DNA from: Caproicibacter sp047833665
Lineage (GTDB): Bacteria; Bacillota; Clostridia; Oscillospirales; Acutalibacteraceae
Length of the DNA: 64,000 bases
Assembly: GCA_047833665.1 (NCBI GenBank)
Contig: CP181261.1
Location: 930,001 to 994,000 of the forward strand
Direction of reading: 5' to 3'
Shown: positions 17,432 to 26,082 of the stretch, in pieces
Layout: each line of letters begins with the position of its first letter
Numbering within the stretch: the first letter of the stretch is position 1
Notes under the pieces: generated by a model
What the model was told of the DNA's origin: nothing
Seen by the model: only the letters and a program-made list of their open reading frames with translations
Database searches by the model: none
Program-made: the position numbers and the translations under genes

Positions 17432-19260
17432 GGGCCCTGAGTGAGTATTATGATTGTCTGCGCCTGCAAAAAGACAGCAACCTTGTTCCGGATGGGTACA
17501 GCAGAATAAGTGTAAATTTTAATCTTGTGCTTAACGCGGATGGAACAATTCAGGAAATTTTGCCGTATGTCAATACCATTCGTACCGGCAAAAAAACAAA
17601 AGAAGTCCCTCGGCAGGAACTTTTTCCTTTCCGAAACTCTGTGCCTGGAATTGCAGCTGAAACGATTGATCATCGTGAAAAATATCTTTTTGGAATCGAG
17701 TGGGACAAGCGAGAAAAGAAACTCGCGGTATCAAAAAATTCTTTGCGCGCATTCGCAAAAAACAAGGAAAAGAACCTTACTTTTCTAGATGACTTACATT
17801 CTCCGGTTATTGACGCGTTTAAAAATTTTCTGCAGCGTTGGGAACCGGAAAATGAGGTTGAAAATCCCCATCTAATAGCATTGGGCAAACAATACGGCGG
17901 TGCAAAATTCGTTGTTACATTGAGGAAAGATGCTTCAAATCCGCTCAACCGAGACCCCGTGATAAAACAAAAGTGGGAGAAAAGCCTGCAGAATATATCG
18001 GTTCCGAAAGATGCCGTGATGGGTCAGTGCAGTATCAGCGGCAAATACGGTCCAATTGCTAGAATTCACAATAACCTTACCGGCATACCGGGCGGTTTAG
18101 CCACCGGTGTAAACATTGTCTGCTTAAAGACGTCGGCCTTTTGGTCTTATAACCGTAAAGGATCCTACAACAGTTCAGTTTCTCAAGAAATTATGGAGAA
18201 ATACACCAAAGCCTTTAACTACCTAACATCCACTCCAAATCATAAACAGACACTTGACGATATGACTCTGCTTTACTGGGCTATGACAAAAGATTCTGAA
18301 ACTCCGTATATTCGAACATTTAACCAAGGGGTGGGATTTTTCTCTTTATCGCAAACAAATTCTTTGGAATTAGAGCGCAGTGAGCGTGAAACGCTGCAAG
18401 AACAGCTGCACTCTATTTTCAGCCAACTTGCGCAGGGAAAAGAAGCGGACTGGAAAAGCTTCGGTATTGATGAAAATACCGAATTTTATTTGATTGGCGT
18501 CAAGCCAAATAGTAGTCGTTTGGCCGTTAAACTGTTTGAACATAACCAATTTGGCAAAATCATGACGAATATTGCAAAACATCATCACGATTTGCAGCTT
18601 TCTCCTGAAGACAAACAGTTGCCGATTCGGACTTTGATACAGGCACTTAAATCTCCGGTAGCGTCAAATGACGCCCTGCCACCCGATCTTTCTGCAAAAA
18701 TACTGCAGAGTATTCTCAACGGTACTCCGTATCCTCGTTATCTGTTCAATACGGTGATACGGAGGGCAAAAACTGATCAAGATAACGCAAGTCAAAAGTT
18801 TTATGCGGTCAGCCGCGATCGAGTTCGAATTATAAAAGCATGCCTAATCCGCATGAATCTTATAAAGAGAGGCGAGTTAAATATGTTGAACACGCAGAAT
18901 AAGAACAGCGCATATAATTGCGGCAGGCTTTTTGCTGTTCTGGAAAAGATTCAGCAAAGGGCACTTCCCGGTATCAACGCAAGTATTAAAGACAGATTCT
19001 TTTCTTCAGCATGCAGTACACCGTATCTTGTTTTTCCTCGTTTACTCAAACTTGCTCAGAATCATCTTGGAAAACTCGACCAAGGCAGTGTGATTTATTA
19101 CGAAAAGTACATCCAAGAAATTTTGAGTAATCTTGGAGATGCTTTCCCGAAAGCCATGAATATGGATAAGCAGGGAATGTTTATTCTTGGTTATTATCAG
19201 CAAAGGGAAAAATTCTATGAAAACCAAAGCGAAGGGGAGAAAGACAATGACACTCAATAA
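17425..19260 (+). CDS. cas8c: Cas8c (Csd1), Cascade large subunit
   Basis: This PAM-recognising large subunit of type I-C Cascade has 611 residues, within the usual range. Recognisable stretches include VKPNSSRLAVKLFEHNQFG and, near the C terminus, NCGRLFAVLEKIQQRALPG, which belongs to the small-subunit-like region. The gene overlaps cas5 by 7 nt at the start, and its end overlaps the cas7 ATG by 14 nt. A second start within the gene probably makes Cas11c (separate entry). Confidence 0.94.
   Translation: MLRALSEYYDCLRLQKDSNLVPDGYSRISVNFNLVLNADGTIQEILPYVNTIRTGKKTKEVPRQELFPFRNSVPGIAAETIDHREKYLFGIEWDKREKKLAVSKNSLRAFAKNKEKNLTFLDDLHSPVIDAFKNFLQRWEPENEVENPHLIALGKQYGGAKFVVTLRKDASNPLNRDPVIKQKWEKSLQNISVPKDAVMGQCSISGKYGPIARIHNNLTGIPGGLATGVNIVCLKTSAFWSYNRKGSYNSSVSQEIMEKYTKAFNYLTSTPNHKQTLDDMTLLYWAMTKDSETPYIRTFNQGVGFFSLSQTNSLELERSERETLQEQLHSIFSQLAQGKEADWKSFGIDENTEFYLIGVKPNSSRLAVKLFEHNQFGKIMTNIAKHHHDLQLSPEDKQLPIRTLIQALKSPVASNDALPPDLSAKILQSILNGTPYPRYLFNTVIRRAKTDQDNASQKFYAVSRDRVRIIKACLIRMNLIKRGELNMLNTQNKNSAYNCGRLFAVLEKIQQRALPGINASIKDRFFSSACSTPYLVFPRLLKLAQNHLGKLDQGSVIYYEKYIQEILSNLGDAFPKAMNMDKQGMFILGYYQQREKFYENQSEGEKDNDTQ
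18883..19260 (+). CDS. cas11c: Cas11c small subunit, internal in-frame start within cas8c
   Basis: Type I-C systems make the small subunit from an internal start near the 3' end of cas8c (established for this subtype). Here an in-frame ATG at 18883 is preceded by the purine-rich AGAGAGGCGAG (about 18866-18876). It would give a 125-residue protein starting MLNTQNKNSAYNCGRLF, with the conserved RLFAVLEKIQ close to its N terminus. Size and position fit Cas11c. Expression is inferred. Confidence 0.72.
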   Translation: MLNTQNKNSAYNCGRLFAVLEKIQQRALPGINASIKDRFFSSACSTPYLVFPRLLKLAQNHLGKLDQGSVIYYEKYIQEILSNLGDAFPKAMNMDKQGMFILGYYQQREKFYENQSEGEKDNDTQ

Positions 19261-20104
19261 TAGGTATGAATTTGTTATGCTTTTTGATGTGGAGAATGGT
19301 AATCCAAATGGAGATCCTGACGCGGGCAATATGCCGCGGGTCGACGCCGAAACCAGTATTGGTATTGTGACCGATGTGTGTTTAAAACGAAAAATCCGCA
19401 ATTATGTGGAAGCAACGCAGATGGGCAAACCGGGATACAATATTCTCATCAAAAATGATCGCGCTCTCAACACAAAATATACAGAAGCGTATAAGACCTG
19501 TGGCCTCAAAACAGGGGAAAAGGGGAAAAACCAAAGCGCAGTCGAAAAAGCGCGTGATTACATATGCAAAAATTATTTTGATGTTCGCACATTTGGAGCA
19601 GTTATGAGCACCGGAGATGATCCGTGCGGTATCGTGCGCGGACCCGTCCAAATTAATTTTGCACGCAGTATAGACCCGGTGCTGCCGCAAGAAATTACGA
19701 TTACCCGTCAGGCACTCACCACCGAAAAAGATAAAGAGAATAAAGAAAATACAATGGGCAAAAAAACATTTATTCCCTATGGACTGTACCGTGCAGAGGG
19801 GTATATTTCTGCCCTGCTTGCCCAAAAGACCGGGTTCAGTGAAGAGGATCTTGAGCTCCTTTGGGAAAGCATAATCAATATGTTTGAAATCGATCACAGT
19901 GCAGCAAGGGGAAAGCTGTGTATGCGAAAATTGTATGTCTTTAAGCATGCTTCTGCCTTGGGTAACGCACCCTCGCATTTGCTGTTTGACAAAATAACGG
20001 TTACCCGGAAAGACGACGTGGACGTTGCGCGCAACTTTAGCGATTATACGATTTCAATTGACAGAGATATGCCTGAAGGGGTCAGTTTGATTGAAAAACT
20101 CTGA
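19247..20104 (+). CDS. cas7c: Cas7c (Csd2), Cascade backbone subunit
   Basis: This 285-residue RAMP protein polymerises along the crRNA spacer. The N terminus NRYEFVMLFDVENGNPNGDP and the following MPRVDAETSIGIVTDVCLKR are the hallmark of Csd2; DVRTFGAVMSTGDDPCGIVR and HSAARGKLCMRKLYVF are also typical. The ATG at 19247 follows GGGGAG at good spacing and overlaps cas8c by 14 nt; upstream ATGs in the frame are not needed. The end overlaps the cas4 start by 14 nt. Confidence 0.95.
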   Translation: MTLNNRYEFVMLFDVENGNPNGDPDAGNMPRVDAETSIGIVTDVCLKRKIRNYVEATQMGKPGYNILIKNDRALNTKYTEAYKTCGLKTGEKGKNQSAVEKARDYICKNYFDVRTFGAVMSTGDDPCGIVRGPVQINFARSIDPVLPQEITITRQALTTEKDKENKENTMGKKTFIPYGLYRAEGYISALLAQKTGFSEEDLELLWESIINMFEIDHSAARGKLCMRKLYVFKHASALGNAPSHLLFDKITVTRKDDVDVARNFSDYTISIDRDMPEGVSLIEKL

Positions 20105-20726
20105 CAATTTGACGGATATTAGATCGATACAGCAATACCTATATTGTCCGCACCGTTGGGGATTGATGGAAACCGATTGCAGCTGGGCAGAAAATGTTTT
20201 TGTCTGTAAAGGCAATCTGATGCATGAAAACGTAGATAGTGGAAAATGTCTATTCGCTCGTCATGCCATCATTGAACGGGGAGTCACAGTATACAACGAT
20301 GATTGGGGACTCTTCGGAATTATAGATTGTCTTGAATTGCGCCGTGCTTCATCAGGTTGTTGGATTGAGAAATACAAAGATCACTTTGATTTAACCGTTG
20401 TTGAATATAAGGTACGTGCACCCAAAAACGGAGATTATCGTCATGAGGATGGAATGCAGTTACTTGCTCAAAAAATCTGCGTGGATAGTATTTTTAAAAC
20501 CAACTGTAAAACCGCCTTTTATTACGCAGATACCCGCAAAAGGGTAAAGGTGGAGTTTCATGAGGACGATTATGCATTTTTAAGATCGACTCTTACTGAA
20601 ATGAATATGCTGCGTGAATCCTGTACGATTCCACCCATCAAAGACGGGCAATATTGCGGGGGATGTTCTTTAAAGGACATCTGCATGCCGAAAGGTGGGA
20701 GAAGGTCATCGTGCGAAAGCTGTTGA
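20091..20726 (+). CDS. cas4: Cas4, PAM-selecting exonuclease of the adaptation module
   Basis: RecB-family nuclease of 211 residues with the four Fe-S cysteines: one at the N terminus (YLYCPHRWGLME) and three at the C terminus (YCGGCSLKDICMP). The nuclease core shows NLMHENVDSGK, GIIDCLELR and VEYKVRAPKNG. A TTG start is used, overlapping cas7; the next gene starts inside its last codons. Cas4 trims prespacers and enforces PAM orientation together with Cas1 (family knowledge). Confidence 0.93.
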   Translation: MKNSDNLTDIRSIQQYLYCPHRWGLMETDCSWAENVFVCKGNLMHENVDSGKCLFARHAIIERGVTVYNDDWGLFGIIDCLELRRASSGCWIEKYKDHFDLTVVEYKVRAPKNGDYRHEDGMQLLAQKICVDSIFKTNCKTAFYYADTRKRVKVEFHEDDYAFLRSTLTEMNMLRESCTIPPIKDGQYCGGCSLKDICMPKGGRRSSCESC

Positions 20727-21739
20727 ATACGCTGTATATTACCCACCAAGAGGCATACCTAAGCCTTGACGGGGAAAACGTGGTAATGTTAATCCACGGA
20801 AAAGAAGCGGCTCGTCTGCCTTTATCGAATATTGAAAATATCGTTTGCATGAATTACCCTGGCTGTAGTCCAGCCCTAATGGGAAAATGTGCTGAGAATC
20901 AAATAGGGCTGTGCTTTGTATCTCCCAGCGGACGATTTTTAGCGCGTGTAACCGGACCGATTAAAGGAAATGTTTTTTTACGAAAACAACAAGCAGAGAT
21001 ATTCTCCGATGAGGAAAAGCGAATAGCACTCATACGCAACCTGATAACCGCTAAGCTGAAAAACACACGCAATTTGCTCATGCGTTCGCGGCGGGACTAT
21101 CCGGAAGCGGATCATAACGGCGAGTTGTCCCATTGTATTAAGATTCTCGAAGAAAATCAGAAAAAATTGCTTCACACAAAAGACATTGATGTTTTACGCG
21201 GAATTGAAGGTCAAAGCGCAAAAGCATATTTTGACGTATTCAATTTGCTTTTCACACAACAAAAAGATGATTTTGCTCTTTTCAGAAGAACAAAAAGACC
21301 ACCGCTTGATTGTACCAATGCAATGTTGTCATTCCTGTATACCATATGTACCAATGATATTGCATCAGCTCTTGAATGTGTTGGCTTTGACCCATATATT
21401 GGCTTATTTCATACATTGCGTCCGGGGAGAATTTCGCTTGCGTGCGATATCATGGAAGAGTTCCGCTCCTTAGTGGATCGTTTGGTCATTACACTGGTGA
21501 ATCTGAAAGTTGTGCAAAAAGGCGATTTTGAAATGCAAATCAGCGGAGCAGTTTGGTTAAATGATGATGGCCGAAAAAAAGTCATCACAGCCTGGCAAAA
21601 TAAGAAGAATGAATGTGTCAAGCATCCGTTTATAAAAGAAAAAATACCAATCGGATTGTATCCATATGTTCAAGCGAATTTATTGGCTAAATATGTAAGG
21701 GGGGAAATTGAGAAATATCCTAATTTGATTTGGGGGTAG
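20711..21739 (+). CDS. cas1: Cas1 integrase (type I-C)
   Basis: This 342-residue spacer integrase has its metal ligands in EGQSAKAYFDVF (Glu), GLFHTLRPGR (His) and ACDIMEEFRS (Asp/Glu). The N-terminal beta-domain (LYITHQEAYLSLDGENVV) is present. The GTG at 20711 is the likely start: it gives the standard N terminus and overlaps cas4 by 16 nt; the frame continues 19 codons upstream inside cas4. GGTGGGAGAAGG lies just before it. Confidence 0.95.
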   Translation: MRKLLNTLYITHQEAYLSLDGENVVMLIHGKEAARLPLSNIENIVCMNYPGCSPALMGKCAENQIGLCFVSPSGRFLARVTGPIKGNVFLRKQQAEIFSDEEKRIALIRNLITAKLKNTRNLLMRSRRDYPEADHNGELSHCIKILEENQKKLLHTKDIDVLRGIEGQSAKAYFDVFNLLFTQQKDDFALFRRTKRPPLDCTNAMLSFLYTICTNDIASALECVGFDPYIGLFHTLRPGRISLACDIMEEFRSLVDRLVITLVNLKVVQKGDFEMQISGAVWLNDDGRKKVITAWQNKKNECVKHPFIKEKIPIGLYPYVQANLLAKYVRGEIEKYPNLIWG

Positions 21740-21742
21740 AAT

Positions 21743-22033
21743 ATGTTTGTTCTTGTGGCCTATGACGTCAATGTTACTTCTGAAAATGGCAAAACCCGCC
21801 TCCGCAAAGTAGCAAAGGAATGTGTTAATTATGGTCAACGCGTCCAAAATTCATTATTTGAGATTAATTTGGATTACGGCAAGTTCTTACTGCTGAAAAA
21901 CCGCCTTATAAAACTAATTGATCCGGATAAGGACAGCCTTCGTTTTTACTATTTAGGTGATAATTGGAAAAAACGTGTAGAACATATAGGTGCAAAACCT
22001 GGATATGATAGTGAAGGTGTATTGATTTTTTAA
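21743..22033 (+). CDS. cas2: Cas2 (type I-C)
   Basis: This 96-residue ferredoxin-fold partner of Cas1 starts MFVLVAYDVN, with Asp in the expected metal position, then RLRKVAKECVNYGQRVQNSL and FYYLGDNW. The ATG lies 3 nt after the cas1 stop. It is the last cas gene before the leader. Confidence 0.96.
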   Translation: MFVLVAYDVNVTSENGKTRLRKVAKECVNYGQRVQNSLFEINLDYGKFLLLKNRLIKLIDPDKDSLRFYYLGDNWKKRVEHIGAKPGYDSEGVLIF

Positions 22034-22169
22034 GCGCGAACATGTAGTGATGGCGAAAAGCCGTGTGGTTCGCGCAGTAATTGGATTTATAAATTAATAC
22101 TTGGGCATATTTTTTATTAAATTGTCCACCTTGTGTGCAGAATTTGGTTTTCTATACACAACATATAGA
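22034..22169 (+). promoter_or_regulatory. CRISPR leader
   Basis: A 136-bp AT-rich stretch lies between cas2 and the first repeat. It contains a perfect inverted pair GCGCGAAC (22034-22041) and GTTCGCGC (22069-22076). It should hold the array promoter and the Cas1-Cas2 recognition sites, but no unambiguous -35/-10 pair is visible. Confidence 0.75.
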
Positions 22170-24487
22170 GTCGCACCTCACACGAGGTGCGTGGATTGAA
22201 ATTGTTTTGTTTCGCCTGTTTCCGGTCTTTACCGCGGTCGCACCTCACACGAGGTGCGTGGATTGAAATGGCAGTATTGCCTGCACGCTTCCCCATGTCC
22301 CGGTCGCACCTCACACGAGGTGCGTGGATTGAAATTAGAACCATTTGAATCTGATTCCGGCTCTTCGGAGTCGCACCTCACACGAGGTGCGTGGATTGAA
22401 ATTTAACAGTTAACGTCAGAAACAAAAACTGATAACGTCGCACCTCACACGAGGTGCGTGGATTGAAATTGACACATTACGTGATGTATCTAACAACAGC
22501 AATGTCGCACCTCACACGAGGTGCGTGGATTGAAATCGGTTATGAGTTCAGCAAATGGTCGGATGGCAGTAGTCGCACCTCACACGAGGTGCGTGGATTG
22601 AAATATGACGCGCCGCCTACTAACGCGAACGTCTGGTGTCGCACCTCACACGAGGTGCGTGGATTGAAATATACATTATGTAAGACAGTTATAGAGAGAA
22701 GAACGTCGCACCTCACACGAGGTGCGTGGATTGAAATCATTTATCAATGATAAGAGTATTGTCTACCCACAAGTCGCACCTCACACGAGGTGCGTGGATT
22801 GAAATCCCGATTAAACAGCAAAATTGATACTGTACAAGAAGTCGCACCTCACACGAGGTGCGTGGATTGAAATGCGACTGCCCTATGTGCTCGTGGCGGC
22901 GGTCGCTGAAGGGTCGCACCTCACACGAGGTGCGTGGATTGAAATGTCGACAGTACCAAAAAATACCACGAAACAAGGGGTCGCACCTCACACGAGGTGC
23001 GTGGATTGAAATGATTGAGAGGGGGAAATGGTTTCCCCCTCTGGCGTCGCACCTCACACGAGGTGCGTGGATTGAAATTAAGCGCAGCAGTAAGGACTAC
23101 ACTACAACCGCGTCGCACCTCACACGAGGTGCGTGGATTGAAATTGCAACAGCAGAATACAATCAGCGTCCTGCTCAAGTCGCACCTCACACGAGGTGCG
23201 TGGATTGAAATCCGAATGATATTTATCGAGAAGTTGTGAATGTGGTCGCACCTCACACGAGGTGCGTGGATTGAAATTTCGCTTAAGAAAAGTTGCATCA
23301 GCAAACACAAGTGTCGCACCTCACACGAGGTGCGTGGATTGAAATTGGTGTCATCAATCAAGAATAGCCCGTTCAGCGCGTCGCACCTCACACGAGGTGC
23401 GTGGATTGAAATTTTCAGCGATGTCACGCAGGTATTTAAGATCCTGTCGCACCTCACACGAGGTGCGTGGATTGAAATTGAAAAAGAAGCCGGATAAAGA
23501 ATGAGAATCCAGTGTCGCACCTCACACGAGGTGCGTGGATTGAAATATCAACGCGTCGCCTGTATCGGATGGACAGCCTCAGTCGCACCTCACACGAGGT
23601 GCGTGGATTGAAATTACCCGATTACACAATCTCAAATTGACGAATGGGGTCGCACCTCACACGAGGTGCGTGGATTGAAATTAACTTCGGATATGGAATT
23701 CCTCACATTCTTTGAAGTCGCACCTCACACGAGGTGCGTGGATTGAAATATCTTTTAATCATTGGTTCGTCATATCCTTGAAGTCGCACCTCACACGAGG
23801 TGCGTGGATTGAAATACGAAAATTGCGTAGGCGAGCGATGTCAGGCAGGTCGCACCTCACACGAGGTGCGTGGATTGAAATTTCATTTGCATTTATATTA
23901 TATACCGTTAGCGGTGTCGCACCTCACACGAGGTGCGTGGATTGAAATATTTTCAATCGTCATGCTGTGTACTACAGCCATCGTCGCACCTCACACGAGG
24001 TGCGTGGATTGAAATAGCTTGGCGCTGAAAGGCCGTAGGCTGTACGCTTGTCGCACCTCACACGAGGTGCGTGGATTGAAATTAATTTCCATTAGACCGC
24101 GTTCCATGCTGTACTGGTCGCACCTCACACGAGGTGCGTGGATTGAAATAATTTATAGCCTTAAGTGTATACGTAAAACATACGGTCGCACCTCACACGA
24201 GGTGCGTGGATTGAAATGATGCGGACAACGGATTTATTCGATTCTGTGAAACGTCGCACCTCACACGAGGTGCGTGGATTGAAATATGATGTTGGCACCA
24301 AATCCCAAATAGCAAAAATTGTCGCACCTCACACGAGGTGCGTGGATTGAAATATTTATTGAAATGCTCCTTGAGTGACGCTGTGATGTCGCACCTCACA
24401 CGAGGTGCGTGGATTGAAATTTCCGATGGAGTCACGAATCGTTACCCCATCTGTGTCGCACCTCACACGCGTGGTTGGGATTGTATT
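22170..24487 (+). CRISPR. Type I-C CRISPR array, 35 repeats, 34 spacers
   Basis: Repeats are 33 bp, start GTCGCACC, end GGATTGAAAT and contain the hairpin GCACCTC/GAGGTGC; this is the I-C repeat class. First repeat 22170-22202, last intact repeat 24388-24420; all 34 look identical. The 35th (24455-24487) keeps GTCGCACCTCACACG but is degenerate in its 3' half, marking the leader-distal end. Spacers are 33-35 bp except one of 39 bp (22874-22912). Open frames across the array on both strands are translation of the repeat and are not genes. Confidence 0.98.
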
Positions 24488-24515
24488 GATGAAAAAAAGA
24501 GCATAAGGGGATTCT

Positions 24516-24546
24516 GTCCCCACACAAGGTGGGGAGTTAGGCAAAG
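24516..24546 (+). repeat. Possible highly decayed 36th CRISPR repeat
   Basis: 61 bp after the start of the degenerate repeat, GTCCCCACACAAGGTGGGGA keeps the hairpin layout and the ACAC core of the array repeat with compensating changes in the stem, followed by a G-rich stretch. Spacing and structure suggest an old repeat; it could also be an unrelated hairpin. Confidence 0.35.
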
Positions 24547-24580
24547 CCTAACGAATCGGTGGGGTCACCAAAAACCGGCA

Positions 24581-24634
24581 TTTACGTATGTTTTTACGTA
24601 TAAATTCACCCCTGTTTACGTATGTTTTACGTAT
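24581..24634. repeat. TTTACGTAT direct repeats
   Basis: Four copies of TTTACGTAT lie in two paired units (24581-24601 and 24615-24634), each unit being two copies separated by one or two bases, with 13 nt between the units. The core TACGTA is palindromic, so these could be protein-binding sites or iterons. No function is visible. Confidence 0.6.
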
Positions 24635-24652
24635 ATTTTTGAGGCCATTTTT

Positions 24653-24889
24653 TCACGTTTTCGTCCCATTTTTCAGCACGTTTTTGACTTTAAGACGAGG
24701 AAGAAGCTGTGCTTTTTTTGAGCCGAAACTCAGATACGAAGAAAAAGTTCCGCTCTTAATATCGCTGAGTTTTTGATTGAGTTTTTTCAATTTTTCCTGT
24801 GCAGTTTCGATTTGCGTTTGGTAGTTTTCAATCATATTTTTGAGGCTGTTCATGTGCGAAGTTTTGCTTTTAATGATGGCAGAAATCAA
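24653..24889 (-). CDS. Uncharacterised coiled-coil small protein or remnant
   Basis: A 78-codon frame (TTG start; ATG 24853 is an alternative) encodes a helical, Lys/Gln-rich stretch (ENYQTQIETAQEKLKKLNQK) and a basic tail (KKAQLLPRLKVKNVLKNG). A stop lies directly upstream of the TTG and no convincing ribosome binding site is seen. It may be the 3' end of a lost mobile-element gene. The product is not recognised. Confidence 0.25.
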   Translation of the reverse strand: MISAIIKSKTSHMNSLKNMIENYQTQIETAQEKLKKLNQKLSDIKSGTFSSYLSFGSKKAQLLPRLKVKNVLKNGTKT

Positions 24890-25136
24890 CTACAAATCAA
24901 TCTCGGACTCCCGTAAATCGCTGTTCCATTTCTTAAAATTGCTTTGCAAAAAGTCCAATTGTGGGTTAAAAACAGCGTGCGAAAATTTAATATCAAGTCG
25001 TCACTTTAAAACAAATAGCGGATGAGCAGTACAAAGTTTTTTATTAAATCTTAATTGTCATGAATAAAAATCCCATGAAACTTTAATGTTGGTTTCATGA
25101 GTTCTTCATATTCTCAGAGTAATATATAATTGTTTC
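24890..25136. other. Gene-free AT-rich stretch
   Basis: No supported gene or repeat. A good -10 element, TATAAT, lies at 25125-25130, before the candidate small RNA. Confidence 0.4.
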
Positions 25137-25293
25137 CAGTGAAAAAAAGTATGTTGCATTAGGTCAGTGGTGAGGGCGGAAACCGGGCCACGAACTCGCA
25201 AACAAATTACAAGTGCCTCATGTGAGGTTTGATATATTTTAAACACTTCCCCTCTTTTTAGAAAGCGCTGCCCTTCGTTGGGCGGCGTTTTTT
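25137..25293 (+). ncRNA. Candidate small RNA ending in an intrinsic terminator
   Basis: Downstream of TATAAT (25125-25130), about 157 nt contain three hairpins: GTGG/CCAC enclosing GGCGG-type pairing (about 25167-25192), the perfect CCTCATGTGAGG (about 25217-25228), and a terminator (CGCTGCCC with GGGCGGCG, then six T). No plus-strand gene follows for 3 kb, so a leader role is unlikely. It matches no RNA family I can name. Confidence 0.35.
25265..25293 (+). terminator. Intrinsic terminator, plus strand
   Basis: GCGCTGCCC, loop TTCGTT, GGGCGGCG, followed by TTTTTT. It is a strong hairpin with one G-T pair. Confidence 0.8.
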
Positions 25294-25303
25294 ACGAAGG
25301 CTA

Positions 25304-25346
25304 AACAAAAAGACTTGCCGCCTGCTATGCACAGGCAACAAGCCCT
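25304..25346 (-). terminator. Terminator of the leftward integrative-module operon
   Basis: On the minus strand CTTGTTGCCTG and CAGGCGGCAAG form a stem around TGCATAG, followed by TCTTTTT. It lies about 100 nt after the stop of the ArpU-like gene. Confidence 0.8.
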
Positions 25347-25442
25347 TTGGAATGCTTGAATAATTTTAACACAAAAATAATTTCTAACTTTTTGGTGGCA
25401 CTTTAAATTGGGTACTGACGTTGGATTTTTCTTTAGCCTGTT

Positions 25443-26018
25443 TCAGCCGGCCATACCCGGGAAAACAATCTGGTCGGACAGCATGAGAAGATGATGCAGT
25501 GCAATCCGCGCCCGTTCTCTTGTTTGGCTTTCGCTGTATTCGACTTTGTCTGCAATAACTTTCCATGGTGGTCGGCGGTACACATGCGTACGGTCGTTCG
25601 GGTCGCCCATATAGGCGAGCTCCAAGATGTACCGGTCCGTCTTATCCAGCTTACCCAGCGCAACACCCAGCCAGTCCCTCTTTTCATGCAATTCCGCAAT
25701 CCTGCGGCGGCAGCGTCTGATTTCCTCTTCATAATATCTTGCCTGATCGTTCAGCGCCATGCTGGCCGTTTGGTCTCCATGCCGGCCTTTGCCGACCGGC
25801 ATCCCGGACAGTTTGACAGACTGTACGGTTATTTTGTTTTTCTCCTCTTCACAGTGCCGGATGGTAGCAAATTCTTCGGCAATCATCTGCGGAATATCAT
25901 AATAGATTTTGAGCAATTCCTTGACTTCTTTTGCCGTCATATGGTACCACCCTTTCTTCGGATTGTCTTTCTCTAGGCAGAGATTCATCCGCTCCGGCAC
26001 ATTCCTCGCAACTTCCAT
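25443..26018 (-). CDS. Phage-type late/sigma-like regulator (ArpU/RinA-like)
   Basis: This 191-residue protein has a helical N-terminal region and a C-terminal sigma-70 region-4-like helix-turn-helix (LGKLDKTDRYILELAYMG, then RPPWKVIADKVEYSESQTRERARIALHHL). That layout is typical of ArpU/RinA-type activators carried by prophages and satellites. The start at 26018 is set by GGAGG 8 nt upstream; an internal ATG at 25940 also has a purine-rich site. It is the last gene of the leftward operon. Family placement is by motif and context. Confidence 0.6.
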   Translation of the reverse strand: MEVARNVPERMNLCLEKDNPKKGWYHMTAKEVKELLKIYYDIPQMIAEEFATIRHCEEEKNKITVQSVKLSGMPVGKGRHGDQTASMALNDQARYYEEEIRRCRRRIAELHEKRDWLGVALGKLDKTDRYILELAYMGDPNDRTHVYRRPPWKVIADKVEYSESQTRERARIALHHLLMLSDQIVFPGMAG

Positions 26019-26082
26019 GATTCATACCTCCATACTTTTCAAGGATATCATGGGATTTGGACTGTTCTTCCGTACATCATTT

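Noticed and set aside
22170..24487. Self-targeting spacers against the IS elements or the integrative module in this window
   Set aside because: Reading the spacers against these regions by eye gave no match; a proper search of all spacers against the genome would be needed to exclude it.
22117..24544. Many open frames on both strands across the CRISPR array (repeating SHLTRGAWIE, NPRTSCEVR and similar)
   Set aside because: They are translations of the repeat in different frames, broken by spacers; not genes.
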